From: Agrobacterium tumefaciens
GTDB taxonomy: Bacteria > Pseudomonadota > Alphaproteobacteria > Rhizobiales > Rhizobiaceae
Reading direction: 5' to 3'
Assembly: GCA_025560025.1 (NCBI GenBank)
Contig: CP048486.1
Location: 1,266,501-1,330,500 of the forward strand
DNA length: 64,000 bases
Notes under the pieces: model-generated
Told to the model about the DNA's origin: nothing
Database searches by the model: none
Seen by the model: only the letters and a program-made list of their open reading frames with translations
Program-made: the position numbers and the translations under genes
Part shown: piece by piece, positions 33,441 to 42,223 of the stretch
Layout of the letters: the number at the start of each line of letters is the position of its first letter
How positions within the stretch are numbered: the stretch's first letter is position 1

Positions 33441-34694
33441 ATGCGCAAATATTCCGTTTTTGCCGTGGCGCGCGAGGCGTTGCGGGGTCATAAAGGGTGG
33501 GATGCGCAATGGGCGTCGCCCGAGCCGCGCAAGGACTATGACGTCATCATCATCGGCGGCGGCGGCCACGGTCTTGGGGCTGCTTATTATCTTGCCAAGG
33601 AACACGGCATCACCAATGTCGCGGTGCTGGAAAAAGGCTGGCTCGGCGGCGGCAATACCGGCCGCAACACCACCATCATCCGCTCCAATTATCTCTATGA
33701 AGAGAGCATGGATATTTATGAGCATTCCCTGAAACTGTGGGAAGGCCTGAGCCAGGATCTCAATTACAACGTCATGTATTCGGCGCGCGGCGTGATGATG
33801 CTCTCGCACAATATTCACGACCAGCAGTCCTTTAAGCGACATATCAACGCCAACCGCCTTTATGGCATCGATAATGAATGGCTGACGCCCGAACAGGCAA
33901 AAGCATATTGTCCGCCGCTCGATATTTCCGGCAATGCCCGTTATCCGATCAATGGTGCCGCCCTGCAGCGCCGCGGCGGCACGGCGCGCCATGATGCGGT
34001 CGCCTGGGGATATGCGCGCGCTGCTTCTGATCGCGGCGTGCACATCATCCAGAATTGCGAGGTCACGGCCATCAGGCGCGGGCCGGACGGTGCGGTGACG
34101 GGTGTCGAAACCAATCGCGGTTTCATCGGCGCGAAGAAGATCGGCGTTTCCGCCGCCGGTCACTCCTCCATCGTGATGAAGATGGCGGATGTTCGCGTGC
34201 CCCTGCATTCCAACCCGCTGCAGGCGCTGGTGTCGGAACCGCTGAAGCCGATCTTCCCCTGTGTGGTGATGTCCAACACGGTCCACGCCTATATTTCGCA
34301 ATCCGACAAGGGCGAGCTGGTCATCGGCGCGGGCACTGACCAGTATAATTCCTACTCCCAGACCGGTGGCCTGCAGATCATCACTCATACGCTCGACGCC
34401 ATCTGCGAGCTGTTCCCGATCTTCCGCCGCGTCAAGATGATGCGTCAATGGGGCGGTATCACCGACAACACGCCGGATCGTTCCGCCATCCAGAGCGTGA
34501 CGCCGGTGCCCAATCTCTTCGTCAATTGCGGCTGGGGAACGGGTGGTTTCAAGGCGACGCCTGGCTCGGCCAATCTGTTTGCGCATCTGATTGCGCGCGG
34601 CGAGCCGCATCGTCTGGCTGCCGGACTGACGCTCGACCGGTTCCGCACCGGACGTCTGATCGATGAGGCCGCCGCCGCCGCGGTGGCGCATTGA
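33441..34694 (+). CDS. soxB: Sarcosine oxidase subunit beta
   Basis: Flavin subunit of the heterotetrameric sarcosine oxidase, which demethylates sarcosine to glycine, passing the one-carbon unit to tetrahydrofolate and making H2O2 (417 residues). FAD motif YDVIIIGGGGHGLGAAYYLA, followed by VLEKGWLGGGNTGRNTTIIR; RHDAVAWGYARAASDRGVHI; and near the end TPVPNLFVNCGWGTGGFKATPG, all typical of SoxB. ATG 33441 (MRKYSVFAV) has GAGGAG about 11 nt upstream. The operon is soxB, a YebY-like gene, soxD, soxA and soxG, with overlaps or short gaps at every junction. Confidence 0.95.
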   Translation: MRKYSVFAVAREALRGHKGWDAQWASPEPRKDYDVIIIGGGGHGLGAAYYLAKEHGITNVAVLEKGWLGGGNTGRNTTIIRSNYLYEESMDIYEHSLKLWEGLSQDLNYNVMYSARGVMMLSHNIHDQQSFKRHINANRLYGIDNEWLTPEQAKAYCPPLDISGNARYPINGAALQRRGGTARHDAVAWGYARAASDRGVHIIQNCEVTAIRRGPDGAVTGVETNRGFIGAKKIGVSAAGHSSIVMKMADVRVPLHSNPLQALVSEPLKPIFPCVVMSNTVHAYISQSDKGELVIGAGTDQYNSYSQTGGLQIITHTLDAICELFPIFRRVKMMRQWGGITDNTPDRSAIQSVTPVPNLFVNCGWGTGGFKATPGSANLFAHLIARGEPHRLAAGLTLDRFRTGRLIDEAAAAAVAH

Positions 34695-35104
34695 TGCTGG
34701 CGGCGGCTTTGGTTGCGGCCAATATGTCCGGTGCGTCGGCAATGGTGCCGGCGGGCAGCTTCGTTCCGGAGGCGGGAGATTTTCGCAGCCAGCAAATCCG
34801 CAGGATGCAGGGCGAACGCGACTGGCCCTTCGTGGCGGAAAAAGGCCTGCTTCTCTGCGCGCCGAGCCTGATGGAGAAGCTCGTCTATTTCGTCGGCGAG
34901 AAGGAAAATGGCGAACAGGACGAACCCTTCGCGATCGACACCGACATGATGGCGGTTGCCATCATCAATATGGGTCGGGCCTCGGCGCTGAAACCATTCG
35001 ATAATTTCGAGCAGCTCTTGAAGCGGCTTTCCCCCTTTGTTGCGATGGGAAAGCGGCTGTGTGACCAACCCGCCGGAAGCGTCCTTCCGGAAAATTCTCT
35101 TTGA
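34694..35104 (+). CDS. YebY/DUF2511-like secreted protein inside the sox operon
   Basis: A 136-residue protein whose ATG (34694) overlaps the soxB stop (TGATG), so it is translated by coupling. Residues 1-17 look like a short signal peptide (MLAAALVAANMSGASA). The central FRSQQIRRMQGERDWPFVAE and KGLLLCAP resemble DUF2511/YebY, where a WPF motif and a Cys follow an N-terminal signal; the C-terminal part ends with a second Cys (RLCDQ). YebY itself has been connected to copper tolerance in enteric bacteria; a role here is unknown. The gene is not part of the classical soxBDAG set. Family match is by pattern only. Confidence 0.6.
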   Translation: MLAAALVAANMSGASAMVPAGSFVPEAGDFRSQQIRRMQGERDWPFVAEKGLLLCAPSLMEKLVYFVGEKENGEQDEPFAIDTDMMAVAIINMGRASALKPFDNFEQLLKRLSPFVAMGKRLCDQPAGSVLPENSL

Positions 35105-35117
35105 AGGTGGAGCGACG

Positions 35118-35432
35118 ATGCTTCTGATCCATTGCCCCTATTGCCGGGAAGACCGTTCCGAACTCGAATTCCGCTGGGCGGGTGAAGCCCACATCGCCAG
35201 GCCGGAAAACATCGCCGATATTTCCGACGAGGCCTTCGCCGAATATTTCTTCATTCGCGACAACGACAAGGGTCTCGTTTTCGAGCGCTGGCGTCACATT
35301 CACGGCTGCGGCCGGTTCTTCAACGCAGCCCGCGATTCGGTCAGCGACAAATTTCTGATGACCTACAAGGCAGGCGAACCGAAGCCGGATGCCGAGACAG
35401 TTCTTTCCGGAGAGAAGGGAGAGGCGCAATGA
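35118..35432 (+). CDS. soxD: Sarcosine oxidase subunit delta
   Basis: Small zinc-binding subunit (104 residues) of heterotetrameric sarcosine oxidase. MLLIHCPYCREDRSELEF supplies the first CxxC and FERWRHIHGCGRFFNAARD the distal His/Cys ligands, matching SoxD. ATG 35118 is 13 nt after the YebY-like gene's stop, with GGTGGAGCG upstream. It overlaps soxA by 4 nt (ATGA), showing coupled translation. Confidence 0.93.
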   Translation: MLLIHCPYCREDRSELEFRWAGEAHIARPENIADISDEAFAEYFFIRDNDKGLVFERWRHIHGCGRFFNAARDSVSDKFLMTYKAGEPKPDAETVLSGEKGEAQ

Positions 35433-38389
35433 GCGGCGCTTATCGCATCAAGGGCGCTGGCCGCCTGACACCCGCCAGAACCGCGCGTTTCACCTTCGAC
35501 GGCAAGATCTATCAGGCGCTGGAAGGCGATACGGTCGCATCCGCACTGCTGGCAAACGGTGTGCATCTGATCGGTCGTTCGTTCAAATATCACCGGCCGC
35601 GCGGCTTTCTCTCCGCAGGTCCGGAGGAGCCGAATGCGTTGATCGACGTCTCGCGTGACAGCATGCGCAAGCAACCGAATGTCCGCGCCACGGTGCAGGA
35701 TGTGTTCGACGGCGCGATCATCGCCTCACAGAACCGCTTTCCGTCGCTGTCCTTCGATATCAGCGCGATCAACGATTTCCTGTCGCCGATGTTTGCGGCC
35801 GGCTTCTACTACAAGACCTTCATGTGGCCGAAGGCCGCCTGGCATAAAATCTATGAACCCATCATCCGCCGTGCCGCCGGTCTCGGCAAGGCGCCGTCCG
35901 AGCCGGATGCAGACCACTATTCCGGTCGATACGCCCATTGCGACGTGCTGGTGGCCGGCGGCGGCGTTGCCGGCCTGACGGCGGCTCTCGCGGCTGCGAA
36001 AACCGGCGCCAGCGTCATTCTGGTTGATGAGAATGCCGAAGTTGGCGGTGCGCTGCGTTTCGATACCGGCGCAGTCATAGACGGCTTGCCCGGCTATGAG
36101 TGGGCGCAGAAGGTTCTGGCTGAGCTCAAATCCCTGCCCAATGTGCGTGTTCTGACCCGCACGACGGCCTTCGGTTATTACAATCATAATTTCGTGGCGC
36201 TCGCGGAGCGCGTGACCGATCACCTCGCCACGCCGGCCAAACACCAGCCGCGCGAGAGACTGTGGCAGGTTCGAGCCGGGAAGGTCGTCCTGGCAGCGGG
36301 TGCGATCGAGCGTCATATGGTCTTTGCCAATAATGACCGTCCCGGCATCATGCTGGCCTCGGCTGCCCGTATCTATCTCAATCATTATGGCGTGAGCGTC
36401 GGCAATAATGTCGGCGTCTATACTGCCCATGATTCCGCCTATGAAACGGCGTTCGATCTGAAAAAAGCAGGCGTGAAGATCGCCGCCATCGTCGATTGCC
36501 GCGAGAACCCTGATGCACGGCTGCTGGACGAGGCGCGGGCGCTGGGCATTGAGGTGCTGGCCGGCCATAGTGTTTACGACACGGCGGGGCGCCTGCGCGT
36601 TTCCTCCATGACCGTTGGCCGCAATGGCGGCTCGAACAAGCGCAAGATCGCCATCGACGCGCTCGTCGTTTCGGCCGGCTGGACGCCTTCGGTGCATCTC
36701 TTTTCGCAATCGCGCGGCAAGCTGAAGTTTGACGCGGCTAACCAGCGCTTCCTGCCGGATATCCATGTGCAGAACTGTGTGTCCGTCGGCGCCTGTAACG
36801 GCACGGACGATCTCACCGCATTGATTGCCGAGGCTGCCGCTGCTGGCGGTGGCGCCGTGGAATTTTCCGGCGAGAATGCGCGGGCCTGGACCGGCGGCAT
36901 GATCGGTGCTGCCGAAGGGGCGGGTGAGGGCACCGGGGTCAAGGCCTTCATCGATTTCCAGCACGATGTCTGCGCCAAGGATATTCGCCTTGCCGTGCGC
37001 GAGGGCATGCACTCCGTCGAGCATATCAAGCGCTTTACCACCAATGGCATGGCGTCCGATCAGGGCAAGATGTCCAACATGCACGGTCTTGCCATCGCCT
37101 CTGAAGCGCTTGGACGGGATCTGCCGAAGGTCGGTCTCACCACCTTCCGCCAGCCCTATACGCCGGTCACCTTTGGCACGCTCATCAACCATTCACGCGG
37201 CGCGCTGTTCGATCCGGCCCGCAAGACGCCGATGCATGAGGAAGAGCTGGCTGCCGGTGCGGTCTTCGAGGATGTCGGCAACTGGAAGCGTGCATGGTTC
37301 TTCCCCCGTCCGGGCGAAGACATGCACGAGGCCATCAACCGTGAATGCAAAACGGTGCGTGAAAATGTAGGCGTGTTCGATGCCTCGACACTCGGCAAGA
37401 TCGAGGTCGTTGGGCCGGATGCGGCGAAGTTCCTGAACCTCATCTACACCAATGCCTGGGATACGCTGAAACCCGGCCGCTGCCGTTACGGTATCATGAC
37501 CCGTGAGGATGGTTTCGTTTACGACGACGGCGTTGTCGGGCGTCTCGCCGAGGATCGTTTCCATGTGACGACGACGACGGGCGGCGCGCCGCGCGTGTTG
37601 CAGCATATGGAGGATTATCTCCAGACCGAATTCCCCGAGCTGAACGTCTGGCTGACATCGGCCACCGAACAATGGGCGGTGATTGCGGTGCAGGGTCCGA
37701 AGGCGCGCGAGGTGATTGCGCCCTTCGTCGAGGGCATCGACCTTTCCCCGGAAGCCTTCCCGCATATGGCGGTGGCCGAAGGCACCTTCTGCGGCGTGCC
37801 GACGCGGCTCTTCCGGGTGTCCTTTACCGGCGAACTGGGTTTCGAAATCAACGTTCCGGCCGATTACGGCGCGGCCGTCTGGACCGCGATCCGCGAAAGG
37901 GCCGAAGCCGTGGGCGGTTGCCTTTATGGCACCGAGACCATGCACATATTGCGTGCGGAAAAGGGCTACATCATCGTCGGGCAGGATACCGATGGCACGG
38001 TGACACCTGACGATGCCGGGCTCGCCTGGGCGGTTTCGAAAAAGAAGACGGATTTCGTCGGTATCCGCGGTCTGAAGCGCCCGGATCTGATGCGCTCCGG
38101 CCGCAAGCAGCTTGTGGGACTGAAGACAAAGGACCGGCTGACCGTTCCGGAAGAGGGCGGCCAGATCGTCGTCGATCCGAACCAGCCAAAACCCATGACC
38201 ATGCTCGGCCATGTCACGTCGGCCTATTGGTCGGAAAATCTCGGCCACTCCATTGCATTCGCGCTGGTGGCTGATGGCAGGGCGCGCATGGGCGAAACCC
38301 TTTATATCCCGCTTGCCGATAAAACCATTGCCGTCGAAGTGACCGACATGGTCTTCCTCGACAAGGAAGGAGCCCGTCTCAATGGCTGA
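35429..38389 (+). CDS. soxA: Sarcosine oxidase subunit alpha
   Basis: Largest subunit (986 residues) with NAD- and tetrahydrofolate-binding parts. N-terminal ferredoxin-like segment (RSFKYHRPRGFLSAGPEEPN, about 50-70); NAD-binding Rossmann domain about 165-200 with DVLVAGGGVAGLTAALAAAK and VILVDENAEVGG; C-terminal half (about 580-980) is a GcvT-like aminomethyltransferase domain with TPMHEEELAAGAVFEDVGNW and FTGELGFEINVPADYG, which binds folate. Electrons and formaldehyde move between its sites and soxB. ATG 35429 overlaps the soxD stop by 4 nt. No signal peptide. Confidence 0.95.
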   Translation: MSGAYRIKGAGRLTPARTARFTFDGKIYQALEGDTVASALLANGVHLIGRSFKYHRPRGFLSAGPEEPNALIDVSRDSMRKQPNVRATVQDVFDGAIIASQNRFPSLSFDISAINDFLSPMFAAGFYYKTFMWPKAAWHKIYEPIIRRAAGLGKAPSEPDADHYSGRYAHCDVLVAGGGVAGLTAALAAAKTGASVILVDENAEVGGALRFDTGAVIDGLPGYEWAQKVLAELKSLPNVRVLTRTTAFGYYNHNFVALAERVTDHLATPAKHQPRERLWQVRAGKVVLAAGAIERHMVFANNDRPGIMLASAARIYLNHYGVSVGNNVGVYTAHDSAYETAFDLKKAGVKIAAIVDCRENPDARLLDEARALGIEVLAGHSVYDTAGRLRVSSMTVGRNGGSNKRKIAIDALVVSAGWTPSVHLFSQSRGKLKFDAANQRFLPDIHVQNCVSVGACNGTDDLTALIAEAAAAGGGAVEFSGENARAWTGGMIGAAEGAGEGTGVKAFIDFQHDVCAKDIRLAVREGMHSVEHIKRFTTNGMASDQGKMSNMHGLAIASEALGRDLPKVGLTTFRQPYTPVTFGTLINHSRGALFDPARKTPMHEEELAAGAVFEDVGNWKRAWFFPRPGEDMHEAINRECKTVRENVGVFDASTLGKIEVVGPDAAKFLNLIYTNAWDTLKPGRCRYGIMTREDGFVYDDGVVGRLAEDRFHVTTTTGGAPRVLQHMEDYLQTEFPELNVWLTSATEQWAVIAVQGPKAREVIAPFVEGIDLSPEAFPHMAVAEGTFCGVPTRLFRVSFTGELGFEINVPADYGAAVWTAIRERAEAVGGCLYGTETMHILRAEKGYIIVGQDTDGTVTPDDAGLAWAVSKKKTDFVGIRGLKRPDLMRSGRKQLVGLKTKDRLTVPEEGGQIVVDPNQPKPMTMLGHVTSAYWSENLGHSIAFALVADGRARMGETLYIPLADKTIAVEVTDMVFLDKEGARLNG

Positions 38390-38936
38390 CACGCTGCATG
38401 CAAAACGCAAATCTGTGCTCGAGGATTTCCACGGCGGCTCGCCCTTCGTCTCGCTGAAGCCCGCCGCTTCCGCATCGCGGCTGTCGCTCCGTGCAAGGGA
38501 AAGCGCCGTGCCGGCCCTGTCGGAAGCGCTCGGTCTTGCCCTGCCCAGCAGCCCGAAAAGCTTCGTTACGTCGGGTCTGCGTTCCGCTCTCTGGCTCGGT
38601 CCGGATGAATGGCTGGTGATCGATCAGGGCGAAAGCGACCTGGTGGCGACGCTTGCCGGTGTCTCCGGCCTGTTTTCAGCAACCGAAATTTCCCATCGCA
38701 ACACGGCCGTCATCGTTTCCGGTCCGGGTGCGGAAGCAGCACTCAATGCCGGTTGCCCGCAGGATCTGTCGCTCGAAAAATTCCCCGTTGGCGCCTGCTC
38801 GCGCACGGTTTTCGGCAAGGCTGAAGTGGTATTGCTGCGCACGGCTGACGATACGTTTCGCGTGGAATGCTGGCGCTCTTTCGCCGAATATGTCGGCGGC
38901 CTGTTGCAGGAGGCGGCGCAGGACATATTCACCTGA
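38382..38936 (+). CDS. soxG: Sarcosine oxidase subunit gamma
   Basis: Fourth subunit (184 residues) with low-level GcvT-like similarity. GLRSALWLGPDEWLVIDQGE and ATEISHRNTAVIVSGPGAEAAL are family blocks. ATG 38382 overlaps the end of soxA by 8 nt. It ends the sox operon, with 77 nt to the convergent metalloprotease gene. The folate genes often linked to sarcosine oxidase (glyA, folD, purU) are not in this window. Confidence 0.92.
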   Translation: MADTLHAKRKSVLEDFHGGSPFVSLKPAASASRLSLRARESAVPALSEALGLALPSSPKSFVTSGLRSALWLGPDEWLVIDQGESDLVATLAGVSGLFSATEISHRNTAVIVSGPGAEAALNAGCPQDLSLEKFPVGACSRTVFGKAEVVLLRTADDTFRVECWRSFAEYVGGLLQEAAQDIFT

Positions 38937-39013
38937 ATTTCCATGCCGCCCCAGAAATGAAAGGCCCTCTATCGGCCTCGAATAGCTTTCTCGGTCAGAA
39001 AAGATGTCTGGGC

Positions 39014-39754
39014 CTAGAGAGTCTGCACATAGCCGACGCCGGCCTCCAGCGCATCCTTGAACGCCAGGCGTTGATGATAACTGGCTAGAAAACCCGCTTT
39101 TACGGCATTACCGCGCTCGTCCGGTGTGCCGTGATGCCCCGGATGGTCAACCGCGTGATCTCCGACGCTGAATTGTGCCAGGGCGATCGTCGCCGCAGGG
39201 AAATTTTCGTTATCGAGCTTGCGGCGGCCTGCGAAATATCCTGCGAGATAGTCCGCATGCAGCTCTATTCTTTTGACCGTCGGTTGCCCGCCCAGCCGGT
39301 CATCTATCCCATATTTATATTGTGCTATATGGCCGAATTCATGGGCGCAAACCGCTGCGATATAGGCGGCCGGATAGGCTGGCTGGTTCAGAAATTCCTG
39401 GAGAAAACGCAGGCCAAAAAGAACCGTGCCGTCCGAGCGGCCCATATAGTTGGCCGGGCTGGCATAGGCATTCTTTCCCTTCGCATCGTCGAGATAGGTG
39501 AAGCCGGGGAGGACATCAAACAGGTTACTCAGATAGTTCAAGGTCTGGGCCAGTGCATAATCGAAGTCCTTGTCCCCGGAAGTGGAGACCGGGGACTGGC
39601 CATCAACATATGAGAATTCCATCGTCTGGTTATTCGTTTCGGATGCAATCTCTGCGGCCGTCAGCGTGCAGCCGCTATAGGTTTGACACCAGCATTTACC
39701 AGGCAATGCGAGGCTGGCGCCACATCCGACAAGAAGGCCGCGTCTTGTAATCAT
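39014..39754 (-). CDS. Secreted or lipid-anchored HExxH metalloprotease-like protein
   Basis: A 246-residue protein with a zinc-metallopeptidase motif AHEFGHIAQ (His138, Glu139, His142) and KRIELHADYLAGYF (Glu164 third-ligand candidate), typical of small neutral zinc peptidases. The N-terminus MITRRGLLVGCGAS has a twin-arginine motif and a lipobox-like LVGC (Cys11), so it may be exported by Tat and anchored by lipid; a normal signal is the alternative. ATG 39754 has GAGGTGA 6 nt upstream; the longer upstream frame overlaps the next gene. It follows the Asn-Pro repeat gene by 10 nt, so the two probably act together. Substrate unknown. Confidence 0.75.
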   Translation of the reverse strand: MITRRGLLVGCGASLALPGKCWCQTYSGCTLTAAEIASETNNQTMEFSYVDGQSPVSTSGDKDFDYALAQTLNYLSNLFDVLPGFTYLDDAKGKNAYASPANYMGRSDGTVLFGLRFLQEFLNQPAYPAAYIAAVCAHEFGHIAQYKYGIDDRLGGQPTVKRIELHADYLAGYFAGRRKLDNENFPAATIALAQFSVGDHAVDHPGHHGTPDERGNAVKAGFLASYHQRLAFKDALEAGVGYVQTL

Positions 39755-39764
39755 GGCGTTCACC

Positions 39765-40289
39765 TCAGGGGCAAAGTTCGGGAAATTTTTGGCATGCCTG
39801 GTTGTCTGGGGGTGGCTTGGGGACCGGATTGGGATTGGGATTGGGATTTGGGTTTGGGTTTGGGGTAGGGGGAGTGGGGTTCGCGATTCCGCCAGGCACC
39901 GAATTAAACTGAAAATTCTCAAACCGCTGCGTCATTTGAGAAAATGCGAGTTGCCAATCCGCATATCCATTCTGGTGAACGGTCCTGCAAGTCAAAAAAC
40001 TACCCAGCGGCAGTACATTTTCCCCGCCGATCATAACGTTATGAACAGGTCCAAGTTGAACCAGTGGAGGATAACGACCTGTTCCACCTGTCTGTTGAAG
40101 GATAGCAAATAATGCCTGCTGTCCAAATGCGGACTGTAGTTGCGGTCCCCCCATTTGAAGCAGGGTGGCAATAGTTGCGCAGGCATTAATGGCGGCCTGT
40201 GACCCCATTTGCTGCTGCGCAGCTGCCGGATCTGCAGCCAAGGTGAAAAATGCAAGTATATTTATGAGTTTCGGGGCTTTGATACGCAA
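39765..40289 (-). CDS. Secreted protein with a C-terminal Asn-Pro repeat tail
   Basis: A 174-residue hypothetical protein with a signal peptide (INILAFFTLAADPAAAQ, cleavage near 25). The mature part (residues 30-135) has two Cys and no known motif. The tail is built of alternating Pro-Asn (about 140-158) and ends PPPDNQACQKFPELCP with two Cys. The DNA for the tail is a simple hexanucleotide repeat (39826-39864), which can change length by slippage. Base composition is clearly lower in GC than the neighbours, suggesting transfer or low constraint. Its partner gene encodes a metallopeptidase. No family recognised. Confidence 0.7.
   Translation of the reverse strand: MRIKAPKLINILAFFTLAADPAAAQQQMGSQAAINACATIATLLQMGGPQLQSAFGQQALFAILQQTGGTGRYPPLVQLGPVHNVMIGGENVLPLGSFLTCRTVHQNGYADWQLAFSQMTQRFENFQFNSVPGGIANPTPPTPNPNPNPNPNPNPVPKPPPDNQACQKFPELCP
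39826..39864. repeat. Hexanucleotide microsatellite within coding sequence
   Basis: Six hexamer units, GGATTG x3 then GGATTT and GGGTTT x2, read on the plus strand; on the coding strand it specifies Asn-Pro dipeptides. In-frame gain or loss of units changes the tail length without a frameshift. Confidence 0.85.
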
Positions 40290-40380
40290 TTAAAATCCCC
40301 CTCTAGATAAGGTTTTATGAAGAGGAGCACGGTTGTATTTCTTTTACAAGTACTAGTTGGATTTTTGGCGGGCGCTTCGT

Positions 40381-41436
40381 TTAAAATCTCTGCTTTTCCG
40401 CTTTCCATCCCCGCCATTCCACCCAGCGTCCATGGAAATCGGCACGGCCGATTTCCTGCTTCTCGCCGGTCGGCCAGATTTGCAGGGTAATAGCGGCGCT
40501 TCCCGGTGTCGTATCCCCTTCCATCTGCAGGCGGGCAAGCGGCGCATCCGGCGTTGCGCGGGCGCCGGCTTCGGTAATCAGTGCCTCGCCGGCCTGTTTC
40601 AAAATCTCCGGGAAATATTGCCAGGCAACCGAATGATAGATGACATGGGTAGCGCCCGGATGGCCCGTGGCAAGGCGGCGTTTCAGCCAGTCGATTGCGT
40701 CGGCTTTTTCAACATGCAGGCCGTTTTCCTCTGCAATGCGAAGGGCCGCTGCCGTCCGCTCCAGCCTGTCGGTCTGGTCGGCCCAGAGATAGGACATCAG
40801 CCGCGAGCGATCCTCGGCGGATGACGGGTCGAGGGGGTTGAGATCGCAGCCGGCCCGCTCGATGACCTCGACCTGCGTATCGGGTGGGGCATTTCCGCGC
40901 CATTCGGGTGACATGAACACTGAGGATTGCCGACCCCAGGCAAGATCACCAAGGCGATACTGGTAACGGTCGAATTGCAGGTTGAGCCCGGCGCTTGCGC
41001 CGACCTCGGAAAGGGCCAGCGGCTTACCGGTAAGTCCTGCTACGGAAAGAAAGGCTGGTAGCAATACGGCGGAACGACGGACTTCGTTGGTCTGCGGCGG
41101 TGATTTCAGTCTTTCGAGGATGAAGGCCGAATGGAAACGCAGGGCATCTGCACAAGCCCGCCAGAGGGCATCCTCGTTTTCGGGTGCGATATCGACAAGC
41201 GGTCCGATCTTATCCTCAAGAACAAGCGCATGCAGGGCACCTGCCAGCCGCAGGGGTACGGAATCGCCCGAGGGGCCGACATCGCCGGGCCAGGATAAAA
41301 TCCTCTCGCCGACCTCCGTCTGGCGGTCCAGTCGCGCCGCCACCGCGCGGCAAAGCCGTGCGGTAAAGGGCGAACCAAGGCTGTCGCAGGCCCTTGCCTG
41401 CACGAGAAACGCATTCCTTACGGCTTCGTCATGCAT
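40381..41436 (-). CDS. DUF2332 family protein
   Basis: A 351-residue cytoplasmic protein that matches the DUF2332 pattern: FLVQARACDSLGSPFTARLC near the start, LALSEVGASAGLNLQFDRYQY mid-protein (a SAM-methyltransferase-like glycine-rich stretch), GCDLNPLDPSSAEDRSRL and VIYHSVAWQYFP. Function of the family is not established, although the GxSAGLN block suggests a nucleotide or SAM fold. ATG 41436 (MHDEAVRN) has AAGGAG at 9 nt; a longer frame lacks a ribosome site. It is close behind the solute-binding-type gene (28 nt), so they may be one operon with the MaoC gene. Confidence 0.75.
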   Translation of the reverse strand: MHDEAVRNAFLVQARACDSLGSPFTARLCRAVAARLDRQTEVGERILSWPGDVGPSGDSVPLRLAGALHALVLEDKIGPLVDIAPENEDALWRACADALRFHSAFILERLKSPPQTNEVRRSAVLLPAFLSVAGLTGKPLALSEVGASAGLNLQFDRYQYRLGDLAWGRQSSVFMSPEWRGNAPPDTQVEVIERAGCDLNPLDPSSAEDRSRLMSYLWADQTDRLERTAAALRIAEENGLHVEKADAIDWLKRRLATGHPGATHVIYHSVAWQYFPEILKQAGEALITEAGARATPDAPLARLQMEGDTTPGSAAITLQIWPTGEKQEIGRADFHGRWVEWRGWKAEKQRF

Positions 41437-41464
41437 GGGGCCGTCTCCTTTGCGCAATCTGGCG

Positions 41465-42193
41465 TTAACTGGCTCTATCGGCCTTACCATTGGCGATGGC
41501 TTGATCATCGAAACCGAAGTTTCGCATCAGTGCGTGATGCTCGTCCGATCCAATATAACGACGCAGCGCCGCATCGACCGCGCTCTGGAGCTTCCGGTCT
41601 GATTGGCGGAAAGCAAATGCGCCTGAGGCCGCCGGTCGTTCTTCTGGTGATACGGCGACAATTTCGAGATCCAGCTGGGGATTTTGCTGTAGAAAGCCGA
41701 GATGTGCCATGGCCACGCTCGCATAGGCGTCGGCGCGCCCATCGAGGACGGCTTGAGCGGCGGCGTCGTAGGTCTCGCAGATGAGGATGCGGTCATTGGG
41801 CATGCCCGCTTCCACAATTACGCGATGCTGGATCTGATCACGGATCGCGACGAGCGTACATTCTGGATCTCTCGTTGCCGAGGCGTATCCGTCCAGATTT
41901 CTGGGGTTGCCCTTCATCACCAGCAGGCCATCGGGCAATGCCCAGATCGGATGGCTGAATGCAACGATCCTTCTGCGTTCAGCCGTATTGAAGAGGCCAG
42001 TGGTCATGTCCCAGAGGTTCTCGTTCAGGCCGGGCAATAATTGCGAGAATTCGGCTTCGATGAATTCAATGTCGTGAATGCCGATCATGGCCAGAATGAC
42101 TCGCGCCAATTCCACATCGCAACCGGTGACATCACCGGCTTCGTTCCTGTAGTTGAACGGAGGTTCTATCAAATAGGCGAATCTCACAGACAC
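41465..42193 (-). CDS. Family 3 solute-binding-type protein without a signal peptide
   Basis: A 242-residue protein of the bacterial solute-binding family 3 fold (polar amino acid type): RFAYLIEPPFNYRNEAGDVTGCDVELARVI at the ligand-binding start (shown in part), FNTAERRRIVAFSHP and DAAAQAVLDGRADAYASV. Unlike normal members it starts directly at the domain with GTG (42193 or 42187) and an in-frame stop (that of the MaoC gene) closes the reading frame 30 nt upstream, so it can have no signal sequence. It could be a cytoplasmic ligand sensor or a broken transport receptor; no transporter genes lie next to it. The GTG at 42187 has CGGAG upstream. Confidence 0.75.
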   Translation of the reverse strand: MSVRFAYLIEPPFNYRNEAGDVTGCDVELARVILAMIGIHDIEFIEAEFSQLLPGLNENLWDMTTGLFNTAERRRIVAFSHPIWALPDGLLVMKGNPRNLDGYASATRDPECTLVAIRDQIQHRVIVEAGMPNDRILICETYDAAAQAVLDGRADAYASVAMAHLGFLQQNPQLDLEIVAVSPEERPAASGAFAFRQSDRKLQSAVDAALRRYIGSDEHHALMRNFGFDDQAIANGKADRAS

Positions 42194-42223
42194 TCCGATC
42201 TCAAGCCGCGATGCATTTCCCCC

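Noticed and set aside
33381..34742. A 453-codon minus-strand frame opposite soxB
   Set aside because: Lies fully antisense to a clear sarcosine oxidase gene with all its motifs; third-position GC bias explains it.
35726..37192. A 488-codon minus-strand frame opposite soxA
   Set aside because: Antisense shadow of a conserved gene; no ribosome site and no family resemblance.
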